Assembly (NCBI GenBank): GCA_031257075.1
Contig: JAIRPM010000181.1
Coordinates: 1-5,470 of the forward strand
Reading direction: 5' to 3'
Source of the DNA: Spirochaetaceae bacterium
GTDB lineage: Bacteria; Spirochaetota; Spirochaetia; Treponematales; Breznakiellaceae
DNA length: 5,470 bases
A program made the position numbers and the translations under genes. Of this stretch, positions 1-5,243 are shown in pieces. A model generated the notes under the pieces. That model was not told the origin of the DNA and searched no databases. It saw only the letters and a program-made list of their open reading frames with translations. Every line of letters starts with the position of its first letter. Position 1 is the first letter of the stretch.

Positions 1-1
1 G

Positions 2-1423
2 ATGGGCGCGGGGCGCGTATTCAATCAAGGGGCGGCGCTCGTAAGTCAATCTATCGCCGCCGGCGCGATGTGGCAAGGCGCGGCATGGAAGGAAGCGGTT
101 GCCTTTGTGAAGTCGGGCAGCGGGCATACTATGCACTTCATCGGGCTTTTTTCAGACGGTAATGTACACAGCCACCTTAACCACCTCAAGGCAATGCTAG
201 AGCAAGCCAAAAAAGAAGGTGTCGCAAAGGCGCGTGTGCATATTCTTCTTGACGGACGTGATGTGGGTGAAACATCCGCTTTGGAGTACATTGACCCGTT
301 TGAAAAATTCCTCAAAGAACTATCAACCGGCGGCTTTGATGCCAGAATAGCATCCGGCGGCGGGCGTATGTGGATAACGATGGACCGCTACGGCGCGGAT
401 TGGAAAATGGTTGAACGCGGCTGGAACACGCATGTGCATGGAAAAGGCCGGCAGTTTGCCGGCGCTCATGAGGCTGTCGAAACATACCGCAAGGAAATTC
501 CGGGTATCATCGACCAGGACTTAAAGGAATTTGTGATAGCGGAAAACGGCAAACCTATCGGCAGTATTGAAGACGGCGATGCCGTTATTTACTACAATTT
601 CCGCGGCGACCGCGCTTTGGAAATTACCGCCGCCTTTGAGGAAGGCGATTCGTTTAATAAATTTGACCGTGGTAAACGGCCAAAGGTTTACTATGCCGGT
701 ATGATGGAATATGACGGCGACCTCCATGCCCCCCGCCACTACCTTGTAAATCCGCCGGAAATCGACCGTGTTATGGGCGAATATCTGGCGCAAACCGGCA
801 TCAAAACGCTGGCCATAAGCGAAACCCAAAAGTACGGCCATGTAACTTATTTTTTCAACGGCAACCGTACCGGCAAATTCAGCGAACAATTGGAAGATTA
901 TGTCGAAATTAAGAGCGATGTAATTCCTTTTGAGCAGCGCCCATGGATGAAGTGCGCCGAAATTACCGACAAGGTGCTGGAAGCGCTCAAAAGCGGCGCG
1001 TACCGGCATATACGGCTTAATTTCCCCAACGGCGATATGGTGGGGCATACGGGAATTTATCAGGCAGTTATATGTTCAATGGAAGCTATGGACCTGCAAC
1101 TGGGGCGTATCGCGCAAGCGGTCAAAGAAGCGGGCGGCATTATGCTGATAACGGCCGACCATGGCAACAGCGACGATATGTTTGAACATGATAAAAAGAC
1201 CGGCGCGGTATCTCGTAAAGCGGACGGCTCTCCGAAAGCAAAAACAAGCCACAGTCTGAATCCTGTCCCCTGCGTTGTCTACGACCCTTGTTTTCAGGGC
1301 GAGTACAGAACAGACGCGCTCAAAGAAGGATTGGGCATAAGTTCGATTGCCGCGACCGTTGTTGAATTGCTTGGGTTTCTGCCGCCCTCGGGCTATGATT
1401 CAAGCGTACTCATGTGGAACTAG
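2..1423 (+). CDS. gpmI: 2,3-bisphosphoglycerate-independent phosphoglycerate mutase, 5' truncated by window edge
   Basis: This enzyme interconverts 3- and 2-phosphoglycerate in glycolysis and gluconeogenesis, in the cytoplasm, using two metal ions and a phosphoserine intermediate. The visible 473 residues are open from the left edge. The ATG at position 2 is internal, because family members carry the catalytic-serine motif (GNSEVGH type) just before the GAGRVF segment with which this fragment begins. About 70-80 residues are therefore missing upstream. Visible motifs, numbered from the fragment start, are: SDGNVHSH (51-58), LDGRD (83-87), SGGGRMWITMDRY (118-130), NFRGDR (199-204), SETQKYGH (273-280), NGDMVGH (343-349, metal ligands Asp345 and His349), TADHGN (384-389, metal ligands Asp386 and His387) and TSHSLNPVP (415-423, His417). 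The HTMHFIGLFSDGNVHSH block and the expected total of about 550 residues match the longer plant/spirochaete subtype rather than the roughly 510-residue Bacillus/E. coli subtype. The gene ends in TAG and converges with the permease gene. Confidence 0.96.
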   Translation: MGAGRVFNQGAALVSQSIAAGAMWQGAAWKEAVAFVKSGSGHTMHFIGLFSDGNVHSHLNHLKAMLEQAKKEGVAKARVHILLDGRDVGETSALEYIDPFEKFLKELSTGGFDARIASGGGRMWITMDRYGADWKMVERGWNTHVHGKGRQFAGAHEAVETYRKEIPGIIDQDLKEFVIAENGKPIGSIEDGDAVIYYNFRGDRALEITAAFEEGDSFNKFDRGKRPKVYYAGMMEYDGDLHAPRHYLVNPPEIDRVMGEYLAQTGIKTLAISETQKYGHVTYFFNGNRTGKFSEQLEDYVEIKSDVIPFEQRPWMKCAEITDKVLEALKSGAYRHIRLNFPNGDMVGHTGIYQAVICSMEAMDLQLGRIAQAVKEAGGIMLITADHGNSDDMFEHDKKTGAVSRKADGSPKAKTSHSLNPVPCVVYDPCFQGEYRTDALKEGLGISSIAATVVELLGFLPPSGYDSSVLMWN

Positions 1424-1430
1424 GGAAGCA

Positions 1431-1442
1431 CTGATTAATCAG
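1431..1442. repeat. Perfect 12-bp palindrome
   Basis: CTGATTAATCAG reads identically on both strands. It lies 8 bp after the gpmI stop codon and directly before the large GC-rich hairpin. It could be a protein binding site or the end of a small repeated element. No function can be assigned from the sequence alone. Confidence 0.6.
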
Positions 1443-1443
1443 C

Positions 1444-1474
1444 GGCACCGGCCGCTTTGCGAGCGGGCGGTGCC
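1444..1474. terminator. GC-rich hairpin between convergent genes, possible bidirectional terminator
   Basis: The arms GGCACCGGCCGC (1444-1455) and GCGGGCGGTGCC (1463-1474) pair over 12 positions with a single G-G mismatch, around the 7-base loop TTTGCGA. The hairpin sits exactly between the converging gpmI and permease genes, where a shared terminator is expected. Neither strand shows a proper T-run after the stem: the + side continues GGCCATTAAAATTT. It is therefore not a textbook intrinsic terminator, and could instead act as an mRNA 3'-end stabiliser or be a REP-like element. Confidence 0.5.
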
Positions 1475-1479
1475 GGCCA

Positions 1480-2772
1480 TTAAAATTTACGGAGAAGTTC
1501 TACCGGTTTGGCGCGGCCGGCTTTGCGGGCGGGAAACGCGCTGGAAACGCAGGCGCACACCACTGTAAACAGACCGATGAGGGCGACTGTATTCCAATCA
1601 ATAACGATGGGGATGGTTTGTAAATAGTAACTGGGGTCAAGTATGTGAAATGTCCATCCCGAAGAGAAGGCGGAGAAAAAATTGAGCGCCGCCTCAAGGC
1701 CGCGTAAAATTTGATTGATGAAACAGCCGATAAACAGCCCCGCGCTAATACCGGCGGCCGAACCGAACAGGCCGGCAAGAAAACCGCACCAGAGAAAAAC
1801 TGAGCGCACATCCCGTACACGGACACCAAATGCCTTAAAAACGGCGATATCGCGCTGCCGTTCAATGACAAGCATTGATGTTGCCGAGGATACATTCACC
1901 GCCGCGACAACCACAATAAGCAGCATTATAAACAATAAAAGCTGCCGCGTTTGTTCATAAGACGCATACTGCGAGTAGAGGATGTCATTCCAGCGGTATA
2001 CCCAGTAATTGTCCGGCAGCCGCCAGTTAAGGCTGGCCGCCCGCGCCGCCGTCTTTTTGTACGGGTCATCAATTTTTACAATAAAGGGGTCGTTTTCATT
2101 CGCGCCTAGAACCCGCTTTCCCGCTTCATAACTGATGATACACCACATCATATCAAGTTCATGATAACCGGACGAAATGATGCCTTTCACGGTAAAAAGC
2201 GTTGTACGGGGAATGGCGCGCCCATCCTTGTCCGAGCGCACCGTAAGCAAACGCACCGTTTTGCCGGTTTGGGCGCCGGTAATCTTTGCCAGTTCCTCAC
2301 CCAGTAACGCTTCATTGTCCGCTTCGATACGCGCGTCTCCTTCCAGCGTTGTTATGTAGCGGCGGCTTCCCTCATCCTCCCAAAACGAGGGCTCTATAGC
2401 GCGAATCGTAACGCCGGTTTTCCCGTTATTCCCAACTATTACGCCAAGCCCTTCATGCTGCCGCCAAACGCCGGTTACCCCTTCGCTTTCTCCAATGATT
2501 GTCCGCAGCGTATCTTCCGTGGCAGAGCCGTTTTTCCCGCCGCCCGTTTTCTCCTGTTCGCCGCCCGGGTAGTACCAAACCTGCAGATGCCCTGTTCCCA
2601 ATTCGATGAAACGGTCGGTAATGCCGCGTATCATGCCGTCGGCGACAATAAGGGTAACCATAATGGGAACAAGGCTTAGCCCTATCCCGCCGACCGCGCC
2701 TAAAAGGTACCGCCCGCCGCCTTTGTTTTTACCGCAAAGATACCGGAGCGCTACAAACAAATTGGAAAACAC
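1480..2772 (-). CDS. ABC transporter permease, LolC/LolE (FtsX-like) family
   Basis: This 430-residue inner-membrane protein has the LolC/E topology. There is one transmembrane helix near the N-terminus (about 24-45), a large extracytoplasmic domain (about 46-275) and three C-terminal helices (about 278-301, 324-354 and 395-415). After TM2, the cytoplasmic segment ERQRDIAVFKAFGVRVRDV (304-322) is the characteristic FtsX-family loop expected to contact the ATPase. The C-terminal PARKAGRAKPVELLR (414-428) is the usual family ending. Lol permeases release lipoproteins from the inner membrane, and relatives drive other envelope tasks (MacB-like). Which applies here cannot be told, as no LolD-type ATPase or second permease is visible. 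A Gly/Lys/Glu-rich stretch at 69-85 of the periplasmic domain looks like a flexible insertion. The start codon is GTG, with GAGG 6 nt upstream. An ATG overlaps it in another frame. The gene lies 19 bp behind the response regulator and is probably cotranscribed with it. Confidence 0.88.
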   Translation of the reverse strand: MFSNLFVALRYLCGKNKGGGRYLLGAVGGIGLSLVPIMVTLIVADGMIRGITDRFIELGTGHLQVWYYPGGEQEKTGGGKNGSATEDTLRTIIGESEGVTGVWRQHEGLGVIVGNNGKTGVTIRAIEPSFWEDEGSRRYITTLEGDARIEADNEALLGEELAKITGAQTGKTVRLLTVRSDKDGRAIPRTTLFTVKGIISSGYHELDMMWCIISYEAGKRVLGANENDPFIVKIDDPYKKTAARAASLNWRLPDNYWVYRWNDILYSQYASYEQTRQLLLFIMLLIVVVAAVNVSSATSMLVIERQRDIAVFKAFGVRVRDVRSVFLWCGFLAGLFGSAAGISAGLFIGCFINQILRGLEAALNFFSAFSSGWTFHILDPSYYLQTIPIVIDWNTVALIGLFTVVCACVSSAFPARKAGRAKPVELLRKF

Positions 2773-2778
2773 ATCCCG

Positions 2779-2782
2779 CCTC
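2779..2782 (-). promoter_or_regulatory. Shine-Dalgarno site of the permease gene, supporting a GTG start
   Basis: On the minus strand GAGG occupies 2782-2779, six bases before the GTG at 2772-2770. The overlapping ATG (2774-2772) opens a different frame. The spacing therefore supports GTG as the true initiation codon, with translation restarting after the upstream stop at 2794-2792. Confidence 0.6.
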
Positions 2783-2791
2783 GTTTTATGG

Positions 2792-3418
2792 CTACTTAGC
2801 CGGTTGTTTTAGCGGGCTTAGTACTTTGATAAGCCGTTTAATGTTGGTAATCGCCTGAGGGTAATCAATTTCCCCGATGTGTTTTGCGATAGTGTTGAGA
2901 TTACTGGTTACTTGCTGGGGATAAGGCGCTTTCAGGAGGTCGCGGATGAGCGCTTCTATTTGAGTTGTTTTGCCGGTCTCACAAAAATCAGTCAAATCTT
3001 TAAGCCTGCGCACAAGATTGTCGAGTTCGGGCGATTCTTTTATGATAGTTTCCTGTTTTTCGTAAAGCGTATCATGAACTTTGTTGAGCAATACTTCAGC
3101 GTTTACCGGTTTAATGATATAACCGTTGACACCGGCGTTTATCGCCTTCTGAACAAAATCGGGTGATGTATGCCCGGTAATAAAGATAAGAGGCATTTCA
3201 CTATATCTAGGGTCGAGCCTAATCTGATTCAAAAACTGAAAACCGTCCATACCCGGCATAGAAATGTCGCAAAGTATAAGGTCTACTTTTGTGCGCTCCA
3301 GCACCATAAGCGCCCCTTCTACCGTCCGCGCAAGGCAAACTTCGTAATATTCATGCAAAATTGAACGTATGGTCGTAAGGTTTGTTACCACATCATCGAC
3401 AGCGAGTATCGTTTTCAT
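2792..3418 (-). CDS. Response regulator: receiver domain plus helical C-terminal domain without a DNA-binding motif
   Basis: This is a 208-residue cytoplasmic signalling protein. Residues 1-120 are a complete CheY-like receiver: the acidic pair Asp8-Asp9, the phospho-acceptor Asp51 in the context LILCDISMPGMDG, the switch Thr81 (FITGH) and Lys103 in IIKPVN. All residues needed for phosphorylation are present. Residues 121-208 are predicted to be helical and charged (ELDNLVRRLKDL, IEALIRDLL, TSNLNTIAKHIGEIDY, AITNIKRLIKVL). They show no helix-turn-helix, GGDEF, EAL or HD motif. The pattern IGEIDYPQAITNIKRLI resembles the last helices of Hpt-like four-helix bundles found at the end of hybrid kinases, but I see no phosphorylatable-His motif of the AHxLKG kind. 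It may act by protein contact rather than as a transcription factor. The start is ATG with no strong Shine-Dalgarno. The gene probably heads an operon with the permease. No cognate kinase is nearby. Confidence 0.92.
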   Translation of the reverse strand: MKTILAVDDVVTNLTTIRSILHEYYEVCLARTVEGALMVLERTKVDLILCDISMPGMDGFQFLNQIRLDPRYSEMPLIFITGHTSPDFVQKAINAGVNGYIIKPVNAEVLLNKVHDTLYEKQETIIKESPELDNLVRRLKDLTDFCETGKTTQIEALIRDLLKAPYPQQVTSNLNTIAKHIGEIDYPQAITNIKRLIKVLSPLKQPAK

Positions 3419-3506
3419 AGATTCAATTCTAAAAGATTCAAGAAAGATAGTCTAGGGCAATGCTGACGAGTGTGAGAATGGGCATCCCTCTTGCGCAATT
3501 TTTCAA

Positions 3507-3517
3507 TGTGCGGCACA
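3507..3517. promoter_or_regulatory. 11-bp inverted repeat, candidate operator
   Basis: TGTGC and GCACA are perfect reverse complements around one central G. The site is in the middle of the divergent region, 14 bp after the TTGCGCAA palindrome and 4 bp before AACG-AAA-CGTT. Its size and symmetry would suit a dimeric regulator, but no regulator can be named. Confidence 0.3.
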
Positions 3518-3538
3518 CTGAACGAAACGTTGAAGAAG

Positions 3539-3568
3539 ATCTGTCCGCCGGGCAATCTGCGGGCAGAT
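3539..3568. repeat. 10-bp-stem hairpin upstream of tRNA-Ala
   Basis: The arms ATCTGTCCGC (3539-3548) and GCGGGCAGAT (3559-3568) pair at all ten positions, one as a T-G wobble, around a 10-base loop. It ends 16 bp before the tRNA acceptor stem. No T-run follows on either strand, so it is not a standard terminator. It could be part of a 5' leader processed from the tRNA precursor, or a regulatory structure. Confidence 0.45.
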
Positions 3569-3584
3569 GCTTAATACCGTATTG

Positions 3585-3658
3585 GGGGATGTAGCTCAGT
3601 TGGCTAGAGCGCTTGAATGGCATTCAAGAGGCCGTCGGTTCAATTCCGATCATCTCCA
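3585..3658 (+). tRNA. tRNA-Ala, anticodon GGC
   Basis: A complete 74-nt cloverleaf can be folded by eye. The acceptor stem is GGGGATG (3585-3591) with CATCTCC (3651-3657). The D arm is GCTC/GAGC (3594-3597 with 3607-3610). The anticodon stem is CTTGA/TCAAG (3612-3616 with 3624-3628) around the loop ATGGCAT, with anticodon GGC at 3619-3621. The T arm is GTCGG/CCGAT (3634-3638 with 3646-3650) around TTCAATT. The discriminator base is A3658. The third acceptor pair is G3587-T3656, the G3:U70 wobble that is the main alanine identity element, which independently confirms the assignment. The 3' CCA is not encoded, since A3658 is followed by AA, so it must be added by the CCA-adding enzyme. The gene reads GCC and GCU alanine codons. 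Its 3' end lies only 8 bp before the next start codon. Confidence 0.97.
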
Positions 3659-3666
3659 AAGCAAGC

Positions 3667-4485
3667 ATGGCTGTTGTAAGCGCGTATTTGACGCCTCATC
3701 CACCGCTTATTTTTCCTGAAATCGGACGGGGCGAAGAACTGAAAATTCAGGCGACAATCGATGCCTGTAGGCGCGTTGGCGCGGAAATTGCCGCCGGCGC
3801 GCCGGATACCGTTGTTATTGCCAGCCCTCACAGTGTTTTGTATGCCTCGTATTTTCATATAGCGCCGGGCCGCGCCGGAAGCGGGGATATGGCGCGCTTC
3901 CATGCGGCAAACGTAAAACTGGAAACCGCTTACGATACCGAATTTGTTGAAGCGCTCTGCGGACGGGCGGATGACATAGGTTTTCCTGCCGGAACCGGCG
4001 GCGAACAAAGCGCGGCTCTTGACCATGCGGTAATGATTCCGCTGCGTTTTATTTTTGACGGGTATGCGGCGGCGGGGAAAAAGCCGGATTTCAAGACTGT
4101 GCGGCTTAGCGTTTCCGGGCTTTCCCTGCAAAACCATGCCCAATACGGGCGTATGATAGCGGAAACGGCCGCCGCGCTGGGTAAAAAAACGATTTTTATC
4201 GCGAGCGGCGACCTTTCTCACAGACTGAAACCGGACGGCCCCTATGGATTTGCCGCCGAGGGCCCTCAATTTGACGCGGCTATTACGGACAGTATCCGGC
4301 GCGGCGCGCCCGGCGAAACGCTTGCGCTTGACCGGAGCCTTTGTGAAAAAGCGGCCGAATGCGGGCTGCGGCCGCTCGCTATTATGGCGGGTATTTTTGA
4401 CGGCGCGCCGGCAGCCGGCGAACTCTACTCGTATGAGGGGCCTTTCGGTGTCGGTTACGCGGTGGGTAAAATAGGGGCGGCATAA
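3667..4485 (+). CDS. MEMO/LigB-like class III extradiol dioxygenase family protein (AmmeMemoRadiSam component B)
   Basis: A 272-residue cytoplasmic protein of the fold shared by LigB-type dioxygenases and human MEMO1. Family marks are: AYLTPHPPLIFPEIGRG (6-22, His11), VIASPHSVLYA (50-60, His55), ALDHAVMIPL (117-126), FIASGDLSHRL (177-187, His185), the segment PYGFAAEGPQFD (192-203), CEKAAECGLRPLAIMAG (226-242) and SYEGPFGVGYAV (255-266). By analogy with LigB, His11, His55 and perhaps Glu257 would bind metal and His185 would be the catalytic base; this is inference. In many bacteria this domain is the first half of a single protein whose second half is AMMECR1. Here the AMMECR1 gene follows as a separate reading frame 9 bp downstream. 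The substrate is unknown for the whole family; a role in radical-SAM-linked modification of a biomolecule has been proposed. ATG 3667 is chosen because homologues begin a few residues before PHPPL and because the frame further upstream runs through the tRNA. No Shine-Dalgarno is visible. Confidence 0.9.
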   Translation: MAVVSAYLTPHPPLIFPEIGRGEELKIQATIDACRRVGAEIAAGAPDTVVIASPHSVLYASYFHIAPGRAGSGDMARFHAANVKLETAYDTEFVEALCGRADDIGFPAGTGGEQSAALDHAVMIPLRFIFDGYAAAGKKPDFKTVRLSVSGLSLQNHAQYGRMIAETAAALGKKTIFIASGDLSHRLKPDGPYGFAAEGPQFDAAITDSIRRGAPGETLALDRSLCEKAAECGLRPLAIMAGIFDGAPAAGELYSYEGPFGVGYAVGKIGAA

Positions 4486-4488
4486 GGA
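4484..4488 (+). promoter_or_regulatory. Shine-Dalgarno site of the AMMECR1 gene
   Basis: AAGGA overlaps the stop codon of the upstream gene (TAA, 4483-4485) and lies 6 bases before the ATG at 4495. This arrangement favours translational coupling of the two genes. It contrasts with the upstream MEMO gene, which has no comparable site. Confidence 0.6.
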
Positions 4489-4494
4489 AAACCA

Positions 4495-5034
4495 ATGAAT
4501 AACGGAGAAAATTCTGAAAGCATCCATGTTCAACTTGCGCGAAAGACGGTAGAACTGTTCGCGCGTGAAGGGGCGTACTATACGCCGGATTTTCCGCTTC
4601 CTGAGGATATGGCGGAACGCAAAGCGGGGGTATTTGTTTCGATACATAAAAAGAACGGTGATTTGCGCGGCTGTATCGGCACCATTGCTCCTGTTCAAAA
4701 AAACATCGTGTATGAAATTATCCACAACGCGATAAGCGCCTCAAACGAAGACAGCCGTTTTCCGCCCGTTAACGCCGGCGAATTGTCCGAACTTGCGTAC
4801 AGTGTTGATGTGCTTGAAGCGCCTGAGCCGGTTACGAGCGAACAGGAACTGGACCCGCAAAAATACGGCGTTATTGTTTCGCTCGATTTCCGGCGGGGAC
4901 TGCTTCTTCCCGCTCTTGAAGGCGTTACGAGCGCTTCCGAACAAATCTCGATAGCAATGCGCAAAGCGGGCATTCCTTTGAGCGAAAGGCCGCATATAAA
5001 ACTAAAACGTTTTACCGTAACACGCTACCATTAA
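4495..5034 (+). CDS. AMMECR1-domain protein (AmmeMemoRadiSam component A)
   Basis: A 179-residue protein consisting almost entirely of one AMMECR1 domain. The signature LRGCIG is at 57-62, preceded by KAGVFVSIHKKNGD (43-56). It is followed by NAISASNEDSRFPPV (78-92), ELAYSVDVLEAPEPV (99-113), KYGVIVS (123-129) and GLLLPALEGV (135-144). Cys60 in LRGCIG is the conserved cysteine suspected to be functional. Length is close to that of stand-alone family members. The biochemical role of AMMECR1 is not established; its recurrent association with MEMO-like proteins and a radical SAM enzyme suggests it works with them on a common substrate. The gene starts 9 bp after the MEMO stop with a good Shine-Dalgarno, so the two are surely cotranscribed. 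The radical SAM member is not seen in this window. The protein ends naturally (KRFTVTRYH, then TAA), close to the usual end of the domain. Confidence 0.93.
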   Translation: MNNGENSESIHVQLARKTVELFAREGAYYTPDFPLPEDMAERKAGVFVSIHKKNGDLRGCIGTIAPVQKNIVYEIIHNAISASNEDSRFPPVNAGELSELAYSVDVLEAPEPVTSEQELDPQKYGVIVSLDFRRGLLLPALEGVTSASEQISIAMRKAGIPLSERPHIKLKRFTVTRYH

Positions 5035-5057
5035 GAAACCCCGCAAACCGGCGGCCA

Positions 5058-5183
5058 TTCCCAGAAATGAGCCCTCCGTTCCTAGGAACCAGACCCGCGT
5101 TCCTAGGCACGAGCCCTCCGTTCCTTGGCACGAGACTCGCGTGCCTTGGCACGAGACTCGCGTTCCTAGGCACGAGACCCGCA
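5058..5183. repeat. 21-bp tandem repeat array, six copies
   Basis: Six contiguous 21-bp units begin at 5058, 5079, 5100, 5121, 5142 and 5163. The typical unit is TTCCTAGGCACGAG followed by ACTCGCG, ACCCGCG or CCCTCCG. The first copy is the most divergent (TTCCCAGAAATGAG start); copies at 5121 and 5142 differ at only one base. Units contain the palindrome CCTAGG or its variant CCTTGG, and several contain CGAG-A-CTCG. Two adjacent copies also form GGCACG...CGTGCC. Since 21 is a multiple of three, several frames stay open, giving seven-residue repeats (FLGTRPA-like on +, VPRNAGL-like on -). These have no sensible start or ribosome site and look like by-products. The array starts 23 bp after the AMMECR1 stop codon. 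There are no spacers, so it is not CRISPR. Confidence 0.93.
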
Positions 5184-5222
5184 ATTTTACTTTTAGCCGC
5201 CTCCGGTGTAACTTGGAACAAA

Positions 5223-5243
5223 GACCGGAAAATCATTCCGGTC
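5223..5243. terminator. Hairpin terminator, probably shared by the AMMECR1 unit and the right-edge minus-strand gene
   Basis: GACCGGAA (5223-5230) and TTCCGGTC (5236-5243) form a perfect 8-bp stem around AATCA. On the minus strand the stem is followed directly by TTTGTTCC, a weak T-tract that suits termination of the gene entering from the right. On the + strand a second, weaker element follows: AGGG (5244-5247) can pair with CCCT (5259-5262) just before the T6 run at 5264-5269, which could end the tRNA-MEMO-AMMECR1 transcript. Its stem of only four pairs makes that part uncertain. Confidence 0.55.

Larger units (their letters stand above)
3419..3584. other. Divergent intergenic region rich in short inverted repeats
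   Basis: This 166-bp stretch separates the leftward response-regulator unit from the rightward tRNA-Ala/MEMO unit and must hold both promoters. No convincing -35/-10 pair is visible. Candidate -10-like hexamers are TAATAC at 3572-3577 for the tRNA and TAGAAT (minus strand, 3431-3426), but neither has a good -35 partner. It contains the palindrome TTGCGCAA (3491-3498), the inverted repeat TGTGC-G-GCACA (3507-3517), AACG-AAA-CGTT (3521-3531) and a 10-bp hairpin (3539-3568). Short open frames on both strands look accidental. Confidence 0.55.

Noticed and set aside
521..1048. 175-residue minus-strand frame inside gpmI
   Set aside because: It is antisense to highly conserved phosphoglycerate mutase motifs and has no features of its own.
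3478..3594. 38-codon + strand frame leading to the tRNA
   Set aside because: It ends within the tRNA sequence, has no ribosome site and shows no conserved pattern. It is more likely part of the tRNA promoter and leader.
3438..3623. 61-residue minus-strand frame upstream of the response regulator
   Set aside because: It begins inside the tRNA-Ala gene, on the opposite strand. It has no Shine-Dalgarno and no recognisable motif.
3585..3658. tRNA as attachment site of an integrated element
   Set aside because: No integrase gene and no second copy of the tRNA 3' end are visible in the window.
3613..3666. Upstream ATG at 3613 as the start of the MEMO protein
   Set aside because: The added 18 codons run through the anticodon and T arms of the tRNA. 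Family members begin a few residues before the PHPPL motif, which fits ATG 3667.
3640..4725. 361-residue open frame on the minus strand
   Set aside because: It lies antisense to the MEMO and AMMECR1 genes, whose family motifs are unmistakable. Its composition (Arg-, Phe- and Asn-rich, no motif) is that of a shadow frame in GC-rich coding DNA.
5058..5183. CRISPR array
   Set aside because: The units are contiguous and 21 bp long, with no unique spacers between them. No cas gene is present.
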